Below are positions 49,215 through 61,400 of a stretch of DNA of 64,000 nt, one piece after another. This DNA is from Bifidobacterium leontopitheci (GTDB lineage Bacteria; Actinomycetota; Actinomycetes; Actinomycetales; Bifidobacteriaceae): assembly GCF_009193355.1 (NCBI RefSeq), contig NZ_WBVT01000012.1:1-64000 (forward strand), read 5' to 3'. The position numbers and the translations under genes are program-made. Numbering within the stretch: the first letter of the stretch is position 1; every line of letters starts with the position of its first letter. The notes under the pieces are model-generated. The model was not told the DNA's origin and did no database searches. It saw only the letters and a list, made by a program, of their open reading frames with translations.

Positions 49215-49466
49215 TTTCTCCCATTCAGAAGACCCGAAATGGGAGAAATCAAGGAGTAGGACGTCCCGTGCCGACTCATACTCCTAGATTCTTCCCATTT
49301 CTAACCCTTCGGATGGGAGGAATCCGGGAGTAGGTATATCCGATTCCGGCCTACTCCCGGTTTTCTCCCATCCGAAAGACTGGAAACGGGAGAAAACCGG
49401 GAGTTGGCTGTCAGGACTCCCGAGGTTGGCCCGTTTCCATCCACCTCAGATGGGAGAAAACCGGGA
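49205..49466. repeat. Family B hairpin array, four units
   Basis: Unit 1 has 20 perfect pairs (TACTCCTTGATTTCTCCCAT / ATGGGAGAAATCAAGGAGTA). Unit 3 has ACTCCCGGTTTTCTCCC / GGGAGAAAACCGGGAGT. Units 2 and 4 are less perfect. Spacers contain GGACGTCCCGTGCCGACTC. The array starts within the last codons of the membrane-protein gene and ends at the stop of the SGNH gene, i.e. between convergent genes. Confidence 0.9.
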
Positions 49467-50672
49467 TCAGAGGGATTGCGACGAGACACGGCGTCCACGA
49501 CGGCGGTGGACCGTCACCAACACGGTCGCAGTGGCCGCCAATACGGCGACACCGCCGATGGCAGCCAGATGCAGCGGCCGGGAGCTCGTCTCTGCGGCCT
49601 TCGCGGCACGGGTCGCTGCCGCCTTGTCCGTGCCCCACTGCGCGTACAGCATCAGCGAATGCGACGGCAACGTCACTGACGCCCCCGGACGGTACGACGT
49701 GCCGGACCCATCGGCGGCCGTGTTCCACGCGACGATGCGCTGCCGGGACTGCGTGAAACCGCCGGACGGCAGCGTGACCGTATCGCCGGCGCTGTCGGTC
49801 AGCCGGTCGATCATGCCGGTACCGCCGTCCGCCTGGAAGCGTACGGACACGTCGTCGGCAGTCTCGGCAGTCTCGTATTCCGGAATGTCGCCGCTCACTT
49901 TGGGGCCGTCGAGCGAGTTCACCCAACCGGCGACCATGTGAGCCATCTCGTTGTGCCCGGCGACGCTGAGATGCGTGTTGTCGGCGACCGCGTAGCCATG
50001 GGATTCGGCGTTCGGCAGCCACGCGTACCAGTTCTTCTCGTATTGGAACCCGCGCGCTTGCATGTTGAGGAACATGTACGGCATGAACGGTTTGACCCTG
50101 CCGTATGCGGCGAGCATCAGCTTGGTGGCCGGCGAGGCGTCGGGGATGTAGAGCCGTTGCGCCTTGGGGAATTCGGCTTTCACACGACCAGTGAGCGCAC
50201 TGGACGCCGTGATGAGCCGGGTGATGTCGGGATTTCGTGCGACATCGTTGCCGCCGCCGACCACGAAGACGCGGCGTACACGGTCGTGACCGATGTGCTC
50301 GGCGTCCAGCTGGTCGAGCACACGGTCGAGCTGCTTGTCGAACGTGTTCGCTCCCCCGACCACGAAACCGGTGCCGCCGACGGCCACGTTGAGCTCGCGA
50401 GCGCCGTCCGCATCGGCGAACAGCTTGGTCCAGCGCTGTTCGGCGGCGACACCCTGCGCGAAGTTCGTGGCGCTGCTGTCGCCGATGATGACGTCGATGG
50501 GCTGGGATGATGTCGTTGCGGTGTCGGCCGCGTGGGCCGGCGGGATTGCGGGCAGCAGGAGCGCGGCGGCGGCCAGTATGCCGGCCAATACCGACGGACG
50601 GCGGCGGCTGAGCGGTTGCGGCGACGCGGTGGAATCTACCGAATCGGTGGCTCCGGATTGGTGAAGTGTCAT
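49467..50672 (-). CDS. SGNH/GDSL hydrolase, secreted and membrane-anchored
   Basis: 401 residues. A signal-type helix at about 28-47 (LAGILAAAALLLPAIPPAHA) precedes the domain. Blocks: nucleophile in VIIGDSSATNFAQG (Ser about 66), Gly in ELNVAVGGTGF, Asn in FVVGGGNDVARNP, and the Asp/His pair in ADNTHLSVAGHNEMAH (about 236). The family deacetylates sugars or hydrolyses esters. A Listeria-Bacteroides-type repeat (FQADGGTGMIDRLTDSAGDT, YAQWG) follows and a C-terminal helix with RRRGRR anchors the protein. It probably acts on surface polysaccharide acetyl groups, with an acyltransferase encoded next to it. Confidence 0.88.
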   Translation of the reverse strand: MTLHQSGATDSVDSTASPQPLSRRRPSVLAGILAAAALLLPAIPPAHAADTATTSSQPIDVIIGDSSATNFAQGVAAEQRWTKLFADADGARELNVAVGGTGFVVGGANTFDKQLDRVLDQLDAEHIGHDRVRRVFVVGGGNDVARNPDITRLITASSALTGRVKAEFPKAQRLYIPDASPATKLMLAAYGRVKPFMPYMFLNMQARGFQYEKNWYAWLPNAESHGYAVADNTHLSVAGHNEMAHMVAGWVNSLDGPKVSGDIPEYETAETADDVSVRFQADGGTGMIDRLTDSAGDTVTLPSGGFTQSRQRIVAWNTAADGSGTSYRPGASVTLPSHSLMLYAQWGTDKAAATRAAKAAETSSRPLHLAAIGGVAVLAATATVLVTVHRRRGRRVSSQSL

Positions 50673-50789
50673 GATCGTCCCTTCGATAGAGCCATCAGGC
50701 GTTGCGGCGTCTACGCCCATCCTAGTACGTCGGCGCCCCGAAGCACGATACCGGCCGGTGTAGAATGCCGGACAACCTTCAACGACTAA

Positions 50790-50890
50790 CGTCACTCTGC
50801 TCGCCCGATCAGAGTGACGCACCTCCCGAACCCCTTGGAAACACTGGGGTTTCAGGCGCGCGTCACCGTGCAAGGGCGAGCAGAGTGACG
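50790..50890. repeat. Family D element
   Basis: CGTCACTCTGCTCGCCC (50790-50806) and GGGCGAGCAGAGTGACG (50874-50890) are exact 17 bp outer arms. The interior AACCCCTTGGAAACACTGGGGTT is the inverted form of the one at 46434, and GCGCGTCACCGTGCAAGGGC adjoins the right arm. It lies immediately downstream of the acyltransferase stop. Confidence 0.8.
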
Positions 50891-50891
50891 G

Positions 50892-52148
50892 TTAGGGGCG
50901 TTGGGTGGGGTCGGGGGCCTCACCTGCAGTGGGGGGCTCACCTGCAGCGGGGACCTCGCCCGCAGTGGGAATCTCGTCCGTGGCGGGAGCCTCACCCGTG
51001 GCGGAACCGGCGCCTGCGGTGCCTGATGCAGCGGAATCTGCGCCACCGAGCAAGGTTTTCCAGTTGTAGCCTTTCTCACCAAGCAGTACGCCGAGTCCGA
51101 GCCGTCGCAGCAGTTCGGCGATCAGCATCACCACGGTCGCGAATCCGACGATGTTGATGGCGAGCATGAGCGCGGGGTTGATGTCCGGCCAGTAGGCGAA
51201 CGACAGATACGCGAGCGGCAAATGCATCAAGTACAGAGCCATGAGGTTCTTGCCGATGGTCTTGAGCAGCCAGTTGGTGCGCTTGGGGATGAGCATGGCG
51301 ATGGCGATCGGCACCGGCATGCAGGCGATTGACCGCGCATACATGATTGTCAGACCGTCGGCACCGCGCAGCGCGATGACGACCGTCGCCGCGTACACGA
51401 CCGCTAACACGACAATGATGGCAATCCGCACCCTCAACGATACCCAAGCCTCGCGGAGCCGGTCCTGCTGCCGGTGCAGCAGGAGTCCGGCTACGAAGAA
51501 CGGCAGGTAGGCGATGAACGACGACACCGCTTTGCTCGTCGCGTTATGCGCCTCGAGCGCATGACCGCCGAGAACGGCCGCTGCGAACACAATCACGGCC
51601 CATACCACGGCCGCAATGTCGCCGCGGTCGGTGAGCTTGAAAAGATGGTACGGCAGTCCCATCACCACGTACATAAGAAACAGGACCTGCAGGAACCACA
51701 GGTTGTCGGAGAAGTTGCCGGTGATGAACGTCTCCCACAGGATTCGTCCGAACGAAACCCCCTTGAACTGCGGGTGATGCGCGGCGAACCGCAGCGGAAT
51801 CGACCAGCACAGTCCGATGAACAGCCACGGGATGACAAGCCGGTAGAACTTCTTGCGCAACAGCACAGCGTAGCTGGTGGACTTGCGCAGCGTGTACACC
51901 ATGCTGGAGCCGGCGAGCGCGAAGAACAGCGGCATCATGGAGACAAAGCTCACGCCGATCACCGCGGCAACCGGGGTGCCGGGGCCGCCGATGGCGAGAT
52001 GCCGATGCGTGACGTATGCGCGCCCAGGGTAGGTGTAAATCATCGACGAATGATAGATGATTACCAGCACCGCGAGGACCGCGCGGATGTTGATGCTGCC
52101 GTCGCTGGACTGCTTCTTGTTCGTTCGTTTCGTGTTCGTTGTTCCCAT
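50892..52148 (-). CDS. Acyltransferase 3 family membrane protein
   Basis: 418 residues with about ten helices. The first has the family signature NIRAVLAVLVIIYHSSMIY with the conserved His of motif R-x10-H, followed by FFALAGSSMVY. The family O-acetylates or O-succinylates surface carbohydrates; SGNH-domain partners often act with it, and an SGNH gene lies next. The last ~45 residues are a cytoplasmic tail of six-residue repeats (TAGEVP, AAGEPP, TAGEAP) coded by a GC-rich tandem repeat (50930-51000). AAGGAACATCC precedes ATG. Confidence 0.88.
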   Translation of the reverse strand: MGTTNTKRTNKKQSSDGSINIRAVLAVLVIIYHSSMIYTYPGRAYVTHRHLAIGGPGTPVAAVIGVSFVSMMPLFFALAGSSMVYTLRKSTSYAVLLRKKFYRLVIPWLFIGLCWSIPLRFAAHHPQFKGVSFGRILWETFITGNFSDNLWFLQVLFLMYVVMGLPYHLFKLTDRGDIAAVVWAVIVFAAAVLGGHALEAHNATSKAVSSFIAYLPFFVAGLLLHRQQDRLREAWVSLRVRIAIIVVLAVVYAATVVIALRGADGLTIMYARSIACMPVPIAIAMLIPKRTNWLLKTIGKNLMALYLMHLPLAYLSFAYWPDINPALMLAINIVGFATVVMLIAELLRRLGLGVLLGEKGYNWKTLLGGADSAASGTAGAGSATGEAPATDEIPTAGEVPAAGEPPTAGEAPDPTQRP

Positions 52149-52184
52149 GGATGTTCCTTGAGAGGATGTGTGCTTGTTGTCTGC

Positions 52185-52470
52185 GGGTGACCACCCTCAG
52201 ACTCGCTACGCTCGCCAGCTCCCGCCAGCGGGAGCGAGTCCCGTTCCCTACCCCGCTGGCGGGGGCTGTCAGCGAAGCTGACTGGGGGTGGTCCGCAAAC
52301 GGGTGACGCTCCCCCAGTCACGGCCTTTGGCCGTGCCAGCCCCCTCCACCGAGGGGGCCGAGGAGCAGGACAGTCCTTAGCCCTCCACCGAGGGGCCGGT
52401 CACTCCTCCAGCATTCCACCGAGGGGGCCGAGGAGCAGGACAGTCCTTAACCCTCCACCGAGGGGCCGAG
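52185..52470. repeat. Cluster of family C repeats
   Basis: GGTGACCACCCTCAG...CTCCCGCCAGCGGGAG (52185-52233), its inverted partner ending GACTGGGGGTGG, a GTGACGCTCCCCCAG copy ending CCCCCTCCACCGAGGGGG (about 52302-52360), and a tandem duplication of about 75 bp containing GAGGAGCAGGACAGTCCTTA (52361 and 52433). It lies in the gap between the acyltransferase start and the fas stop. Confidence 0.85.
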
Positions 52471-52498
52471 AATGGGCCCCTCTACCGGAGCCCGAGTC

Positions 52499-55400
52499 TC
52501 AGTGGTAGAGGCCGTCGGCGCCGAGGCGGGCGTCGGGGTCGAGCAGCATGGCGGCTTCCGTCTCGTGCGGATCGGCAGCGGCACCCGCTACGCCAGCACC
52601 CGCAACACCCGCAGCACCAACCCCATCAGCCTTCTTGGCGAAGTGGCGGTTCTCAATCGGCTCGTAGAGCGGCGCGTGGCCGTGACGGCCGGCGTCGAGA
52701 CGCCTCGCGCCGGCGACCAGACGCGCCGCGGAGCGTTCCAGCCATGTGTCGAGCAGCGCACGTCCGGCATCCGCGTCATCCCCGGACTGCAGCACGGCCG
52801 CCTCGAACGCGACGGGGCTCACGAACACGACGACCGACGAGACATGACCGAAGCCGAGCGACGTGGCGATCACCGAACGCACCGGAATGCCGGCCGCCGC
52901 AAGGTCAAGCGGCTTGTTGCGCACCCAGACGAGCTCGTCGTCACGGCTCATGGTCGGATCCACGCAGTCAAGCGACATGTTGGCCGGCACCAAGCCGGTG
53001 CGGAACATGCGCATGATGTCCGCGGTCTGGAACACGAAGGAGCCGCCCTTCGCATGGCCGGTGAGCGCCTTCGGCGAGAACACGAACAGCGGGTTGCCGG
53101 TCGTGCGGCCAATGGCATGGGCGATGCGGCGGTGAATCTCCGACTCGTTCGCGTCGTTCGCGTTGGTGGACGTGTCATGCTTGCACACGACGGTGATGTC
53201 GTCGGCGGTAAGGCCCAGGTCGGCGAGCTGGCGGACCAGCTGCGACTTGCGGCCACCGCGCGCCGCCGCGAGCGCACCCATGCCGGGTGCGGGAATGGAT
53301 GCGTGCGCACCGTCGGCGAACGTGCGCGCGTAGCCGACCACGCCGAGCACCGGCAGACCGAGCCGCAACGCGAGCGAAGCGCGGGCGATGAGCACGGTGC
53401 CGCCGCCCTGCGATTCGATGAACCCGGCGCGTCGGCGGTCGTCCGGACGCGACATGAACCGCGTGTCGACGCCGGCTGCGGCGAGTTCGGCGTCGTCAGC
53501 GGTCGCGCTCATGTTGCCGAAACCGTAGACGGAGCCGCGTGAGATGTCGTCGGAGCCGCCGGTGACCACGAAGTCGGCCTTGTGCAGGGCGATCTTGTCG
53601 ACGCCCTCCTCGAGGCTGACCGCGGCGGTGGCGCACGCGCCGATCGGCGTGTTGATCTCGCCGTAGCCGCCGAGATACGACTGCATGACGTGGCCGCCGA
53701 TGATGTTCGGCATGATTTCGGCGAACAGATCCGGCGGGATGTCGTGGCCGCCGAGCGTCTCTTCGAACATGGTCATCTGCGAGCGTGCGCCGCCGATGCC
53801 GGTGCTCTGCGTGGACGCGAAGTCGGCCGGGTGGATGGTCTGCAGGATCTCGGCCGGTGTGAAGCCGGAGGCGAGGAACGCGTCGACCGCGGTGAACAGG
53901 CTCCACAGGGAGACCTCGTCGAGGCTTTCCATCATGTCGGCGGGCAGGCCCCAGCGCGACGGGTCGAAGCCGTCGGGGATCTGCGCGCCCACGTGGCGCA
54001 GGAGCGCGCGGCGTCGCGGCACGCGCACCTTGCTGCCGGCCTTGCGGATGACGGTCCATTCGCCGGTCGTCTCGTCGGGCAAAATGACCGTGTTCTCCGG
54101 GTCGTACCGCAGGTAGGCTTCCGCCTGCTCGCGGTCGGGCACGTTGAAGTTCACGTCCTTGTCGAGGTACACGACGGGCAGCGTCTCGTCGCCGGAGGGG
54201 TCGATTTCGGCGTCCTTGACGAGTTCGCGCACGCCGCAGCGGGCGACGACCTCATCATGGAAGCGCTCGTAGATGTCCGTCTCGTCGATCAGGTCGCCGT
54301 TGGCGTCCACCCAGCCGGCCTTCGGCTTGTCCTGCCAGGTGATGAGTCCCATGGACCAGGCGAGTTCGATGACGCCGTTCGTGGTCATGTCGGCGGTGCC
54401 GTCGTAGCGGATGCCCAGTTCGGCTTCGGCGGCGGTGCGGCCGGATCCCCACGGCCCGATCAGTCCGGTGCCGACGATCACGACCATATCGTCCAGATCG
54501 GTGCGAACATCGTCCCAAGCCTCGGCCGCCGCAACGCGGTCGGCAGCGGACTTGGCCGCGACTTCGGCGGTTGCCGGCGCGGGCAGCGCCTTGAGCGTGG
54601 CCGGCTTGCCGTCGGCTTCGGCCTCGGCGGCAGCGGCGGCCGCGGCGGCCTTCGCTTCCTGCTGCTGCTTGCGGAAGTCCTCGATGAACTGGCTGGTGAC
54701 CTGCGCGAGATCGACGTCCACCTCGCCCACGCCGCCGGTCAGGTTGGCGTGGATGGGCGACTTCGCCGCGGCCGCAAACGACTCGGGCGTGGTCAGTTTC
54801 ATGAGCTCTTCGGCGATCTCGTCGGTGGAGTACGTGCGCACGCCCTTGGCTTCCACGGCCTTGACGAGCGGATCGTTCTGGGCCATGAGTCCAGTGCCGC
54901 GCACCCAACCGATGGTCGGCTGCGCGAGCAGGATGCGGCCATGCCAGGTCGGTTCGCTCTTCCACTTGCGTTCGATGGCGTCGAAGGCGTTCTTCGCCTC
55001 GCCGTACGCGCCGTCGCCGCCGAACACGCCGCGGTTGCCGGAGCCGGGGAGCACGACCATCGTGCGGTGCGCCACGTCCACGTCCTCACGGGCGTGGGCG
55101 AGGTCGGCGATGCCGCGCTCCACGCTCCACAGCAGCAGTCGCATCTGCTGTTCGGCGGCGGGGCCGACCTGATCGAGCATGCCGGAGACGTGCGGTGCGG
55201 CGAACGGGATGAAGAAGTCGGGCATGAGCGCCGGCTTGAGGAGGATGCTGTCGGCGCCGATGCTGCGCTTCTGTTCGCTGGTCACCCACTCGACGAGCGC
55301 GTCGACGTCCTGATAGGACGAGAGGTTGGCGGGCACGAGCCACAGTCTCGCGTCGCCTGCCGCATGAGTGCGGTACACGTCGCGCGCGAACTGCAGGCGC

Positions 55401-58400
55401 TTCCAGTCGATGTGAGAGGCGGTGATAATCACCGTGGCGCCGCCGGAGAGGAACCGTGCGGCGACCGCGCCGGCGATGGAGCGCGGCGTGGCGCCGGTGA
55501 TGAGCGCGACCTTGCCGTCGTATGGCAGCGTCGCGGCGTCATTTTCGGCGTCGACTGCGATGCGGCGGTATCGCGCGGCGAGGTCGGTCAGACCTTCGTG
55601 CTCGCTCTTGGCGGCCCACCAGCGAGCCTGGTCGGCGACCGGCTTGCCGGCGCCGACGAAGCTGCCGGCGACCTCGTCCGCGTCCGTCCCTGCGGTCTCG
55701 CGCAACCGGGCGAGATCCTCGCGCGCGGACGCCCAGCGGTCGTCGAACAGCACGGCCTTGCGCGCGTCGAACGACGGCTTGGTGCGCTTGAACCAGTCGG
55801 AGCCGAGTTCCTTCTCCACGAGTGCGACCACGGCGGCGTTGGCGCGAGCCTCGTCGTCGTCGGCCGGCGTGGCCGGTTCGTTGAGGCCGAGTCGGTGCAG
55901 CACGTCGCGGGCGGCGGTGGCGAGCACGCCGTCCGGTCCGGTGACGCTCGCCTTGTAGGCGTCGAGCGCGGCGGAGTCGACCATGCCGCCGCCTGCCGCC
56001 GCGGTTCCGGCGACGGGGGCGATGGCGATGTCGTGCGCCTTGGCGACGGCCTGCACGGCCTCATCAATCAGTGCGTCGACGGCGGCGGCCGTCTTGGCCG
56101 GAATGCCCGTGAGCGTGCGCAGTTCGCCGCCGCGTAGCGACGAGCCGTCGCGGCTGCCGAGCAGCAGTTCGGCGAGCGTCCAGAACGTCCAGCCGCCGTC
56201 GAGCCCCCAGTGGGCCTTGAGTCGTTCGCCGACGTGGACGAGCGGCACGTGCGCGGCGCCGAACAGTTCGTGCACGCCGCTGGTCGTGGCTTCCTGCAGC
56301 ACGGAGCCGAACGGCTTGTAGCCGCCGGCCGCATGGTTGACCATGCCGACCAGCGTGGCCATGTCGGCTTCGGCCGCGCCTTCGAGCGAGGGCACGGAGA
56401 TCTCGGCGGCGATGTCGACGAGCTGCTGGTTGCGCTTGGAGGAGACGCCGTTCGTGAGGGTCTCCAACGTGTCGGATGCGCCGATCTGATCGGGCAGGAT
56501 CTTGTTTTCGAGCGTGAGCAGGACCTTCACGGCGTCGGCCGCGGTGAACGGCAGGTCGGGCGCGGGGCCGGCAGGCGCGGCGGTCACCGGAGCGGCCGGT
56601 GCGGACGCTGCCGGCACTGCGGCGGTCGGGGCCGCTGGAGCCGCCGCGGCAGCCGCGTCGCCGCCGGCAACAGCAACGTTATCCTCAGCAACGTCAGCTG
56701 CCGCCGGCGCATCCTCCTGCACGCCGGGCGCGGGGTCGGTGTCGTTGCCGAGCAGACGGTCGCCGTCGCGTTCCGCGTTCAACACCTGCACGTGCGCGTC
56801 GGCGAATTCGGGCAGTTTGAGCGTCTTGGCGGCCATGTTGGCGAGCACGGGGGCGGCGGCGAGGCCGATCTCCACGAACCGGCCGACGCCGAGGCCGCCG
56901 CGGTTCTTGGGTGTGAACAGCAGCCGCTGCGTTTCGATCCAGCGCACCGGGGAGGCGAACTGCCAGGCGAGCAGTTCGATGAACAGCATGCGCGACAGCT
57001 GCTGCGGACGCTTCTGCCACCAGGACCATGATTCGTCGGTGGCGAGCGCCTCCTTGACCGTGCGCGAGGGGGCGACTTCGAGGATCGCTTCGGCGAATTC
57101 GCGGGTGAGCGCGAACGGGCGGGCGACGAGGTTCGGGATGTAGCGGCCGACGAGTCCCTGGCAGTCCTGGTCCTCGGGGATCATCGCCTCGAGCTTTTCT
57201 CGGTATTTCGGCACGCCGGGGCGCATCATCCGCGAGTGGAACGGCACGTCGATGCCGGGGATCGGCATGTACGGAGGCTTGCCGCCGTATTCGCGGGCGC
57301 GGCGTTCGGCGTCCTTCTTGAGGATCTCGAGGCCGCGCAGCGTGCCGACGACCGCGTACTGGGAGCCGGAGACGTTGTAGTTGACGATCTGCAGGAACTC
57401 GCCGTAGCGTTCGGACAGGCCGCGCACGTACGCGTCCACTTCGTCGTCGTCGCTGATGCCGAACTGGACGGGGCGCAGCGCGCCCATGCCGTAGTTGGAC
57501 CGGCCGGTCTCGTCGCGGTCGACCAGCTCGTACATGGTGTTGCCGCGCAGGTAGACCATGTCGATGACGGTCTCCAGCGAGAAGGCGTGACCGACGACGG
57601 ACAGCGCCGTATATTCGCCGAGCGAGTGGCCGGCGAGGTACGAGTCGTCCCAGACGAGCGCGTGTTCGGCCTGCAGTTTCGCGAACTGTGCGAAGCCGAG
57701 CACGGTGAGCGCGACCTGCGTGAACTGGGAGAGGAAGAGCACGCCGTCCGGGTGGCGGTATTCGACGCCCTTGACCACGACGGCCGGCGGGTTGTCGCGC
57801 ACGATGTCGAGGATCGAGAAGCCGAGCTTGTTCCGCGTGTGCTTGTCGGCCCGCTCCCACACCTTGCGTGCGGCGGCGGAACGGGAGAGGTCGTCCAGGC
57901 CCATGCCCTTGCGCTGCGAGCCTTGTCCGGGGAACACGTAGGCGGTGGTGGGAGCCTTGGCGATGGCGCGGGCGCGCGAGACGGTCAGGTCGCCGACCTT
58001 GCACACGACTTCGAGGAGCGTGCGGCCGTTGGAGGCGCGGCCGATGCGTTCCACGCTGATTTCGATGTCGTCGCCGAGCTGGACGGGCGCGAACATCGAG
58101 TACGTCCAGCCTTCGATGCGGTACTGCGAGCCGTCGAGCGTGTTGAGCGCACTCACGGCATGCTGGGCGACCGCGGACAGCCACATGCCGTGCACGATCG
58201 GCATGTCGTAGCCGACGGTCTGCGCGTCGATGCGTGAGCTGTGCAGTGGATTGTAGTCGCCGGAGACCTGCGCGAACGCGGTCATGTCGCTCGGCGCGGT
58301 GACGTGGAAGCGGCGAAGAAGCCGCCTGGAGGCCGGCAGTTCGCGCTCGCCTTCCGCGGCGAGCAGGCCGCCGTACGGGGTGGCGACGGGTGCGGGGGCG

Positions 58401-61400
58401 TCGGCGTACACGCGTCGGGGGCAGATGAACCGTTCGGTCAGTTCGATGGTACCGTGGGCGGCGGCAGCATCGTCATCCTCGCAGCGCAGCGTCACCTCGG
58501 CGTGGATGATGCAGGTGCGGCCGTTGGCGGTCTCCAGTGAACGGTCGGCCCACGAGACAGCGTCGAGGTACGGCTTGCGGCCGGCCGCCTCCATGGTCCG
58601 GTAACGGTCGAGCAGGATGTCGAAGGTGTCGCCGTCGATGATGCGGATCTCGTGGTTGAGGTGGACGGAGAACTGCAGCGATTCCAGCCAGGAGATGCCG
58701 TCGTCGGAGTGCCCGGACGTTTCGGCGGCGTAGATGGACGGCCACATTAGGCACATGAGCGCGTCCGGGACCGCCTGTGCGGGGAGCATGTCGGCCGGCA
58801 GGTGTCCGATTGTGGCGGCGTAATGCTGGGCGCCGAGCAGGTCGTCCACGTGCAGCCGGCGGTGGAGCTCGCCGAACGGGGACCGCTCGGACGGCTGTGG
58901 CTTGGGCATCGCGATGAGGTTGCCGCACACGTCGCGCTGGCCTTCGCCGGCGACCGACGAGAGGAAGTCCATCATGTCGTGCAGGAGCAGCGTCTCCTCG
59001 ACCAGCGGGTAGGCGCCGTTCGCGGCCAGCGGGTTGAAGCTGATCGGTCGGACCAGCCGGCGTACGGCGTAATGGTCGGCGCCGTCATCCACGGCGTCCC
59101 AGTGCATGTTGTCGAGGGCGACCGTCACCTGCCAGGCGGGGGCGTCCGCGCCGGGCACCGCCTCGAAGCGCACGGCATCGCGGTCCTTCACCCGTGAGGT
59201 GAGGCCGGCTGTCAGATGGCCGTACTGTTCGACCAGTTTTTCGGAGCATACGACCTGCTCCGGCGTGGTCATGAGCTCGCCGGTGCGGCTGTCCGCGCGG
59301 CGGGCGATGGCCGCGACTGGCGTGACGTGGGCCGCTTCGAGCGCGTCCACGCAGCCGGCCTCGAACCGGTCGAGCAGGTCGCCGACCGGCTCGTTCACCC
59401 GGTCGATGGCGGAGACGGACAGCGGCCCGGGCAGGGCGATCACCTGATCGGCCGTGTAGCGCGGATCCTGCGACTGCCACATAGCGTCAGTGCCCCAGCG
59501 GCGGGACACTTCGGCGTCGATGACCGGCACGAACGGCACCGGCTTGCCGTCGCCGTCGCACAGTTCGGTGAACCAGGCCACGTCGGTGTCGGCGACGGTG
59601 GCGCGCGCGGCGAGCGGGTATTCGCGTTCGACGGCCGCGATGACGGCCTGCGGATTGCCGGCGGCGGCGGTCAGGTCGATCACCGGCGTGAACTCACCGT
59701 GGTCGAGGTCCACGAACCGCTGTTCGCAACGGCGGACCATCGCCTCGAACCGGTCGGCGTACGTGGCGTCCGCCCACGGCCAGGCGAGTTCGACGTAGCG
59801 GCGCAGCCAGGCGGCGTACGTCATCTCGGCCACGTCGCCGAAGTACGGCTTGGCGGTCTTGTTCAGTGCCGCGATGATTTCGTCGCGGTGCGCGGCGACG
59901 GCCTTGTCGATGTCCTTGGCCTCGGTCAGCTGCGTGAGCAGGCGACCGCAGGCGGCGGCGGAGTTCTCGAGTTCGTAGAGGTCGGCGTGCAGCGAGCTGA
60001 TGCCGGAGGCGACGCCGCCGGCGCTGTGGCCGCGCCGCACCCACGTGGAGGCCGCGGCGTCGCTCTGCCGTCCGGTGCCGGACGCGGCGACGAGCGCCTG
60101 CTTGACGTCCGGGTTGGTGCGCGCCTCCTTGGCGGTCATGGCGACCGTGCCCACGAACACCGCGTCCACGGGCATCGCGCGCAGGCCGTACCGGGCCGAC
60201 CATGCGCCGGTGATGTAGCGTGCGGCCTTGTCGGGCGTGCCGAAGCCGCCGCCGACGGCGAGCACGATGTTGGGCCGGCGGCGGATGGCCGCGTACTGGC
60301 CGAGCAGCATCGCGTCGAGGCTCTCCCACGAGTGGTGGCCGCCGCCGCGGCCGTCCTCGACCTGCAGGATGATGCGCGTGGTCTTCGTGGCCTCGTCGGC
60401 ATGCAGGTCGTCGGCGATGCCGAGCACCTGCCGAATCTGCTTGGCCGTGCCGACCTTGAGCGAGACGTAGAGGAAGCCTTCGTTGTTGAGCCGCTTGACC
60501 AGAGACACGGCTTCGTCGCGTTCGGGCACGCCTGCCGAGATGGTGACGCCGTCAATCGGCGCGCCGGCCGCGCGGGCCTTGCTCACGATGCGCTTGACGC
60601 CGAAATGCAGCTTCCACAGGGTCGGGTTCATGAACATGGCGTTGAACTGCACGGCCATGCCCGGCTTGAGCTGCTCGTGCAGCTTGCTCATGTGGTCGAA
60701 GAAGATGTCTTTGGTGACCTGGCCGCCGCCGGCGAGTTCGGCCCAGTGGCCGGCGTTGGCCGCAGCCGCCACAATGGCGGGGTCGACGGTGGTGGGGGTC
60801 ATGCCGCCAAGCATGATGACCGAGCGGCCGGTGAGCCGGGTGAACGCGGTGTCGACGACCGTGCGGCCGTCCGGCAGGGTGATGAGTTTCGGCGCGAACG
60901 CGCTCCAGTCGGCGCCGGGCTTGGGCGCGTAGTCGGGCATGCCGATATGGTCGCAGGCGGCCGGGTCGCCGGCGTCGATGACGCCCGCGCCGGAGCCTTC
61001 AATGAGCCTTGCGGTCATGTCGCCGAGCACGCTGCCGGGGCCGAGGTCCACGAACCAGCGGGCGCCGGACTCGAGCGCGGCGTCGACCTGCGTATCCCAA
61101 TGTTCAGGGACGGTGAGGATGCGCTCGGCGATTTCGCGCGCGACAGTCTGGTCGAGGCCGCAGGCGGCCGCCCAGGTCACGGCACGGTCGACGGCCGGCT
61201 TCATGAGCGGCGAGTGGAAAGGCGCCGCGACCTGCAGGAACTCGACGACCGGCTCGAACGGGGCGCCACCGTACAGGGCGATCTCGCGTTCGTGGTGCCG
61301 CCTGATGCCGGCGATACGCTCGGACAGCTGAGTCATGGACGCCGGCAGACCGGAGAAGACGACGTGATCCCACGCGTTGACGACCGCGGCCGCGGTTCCG

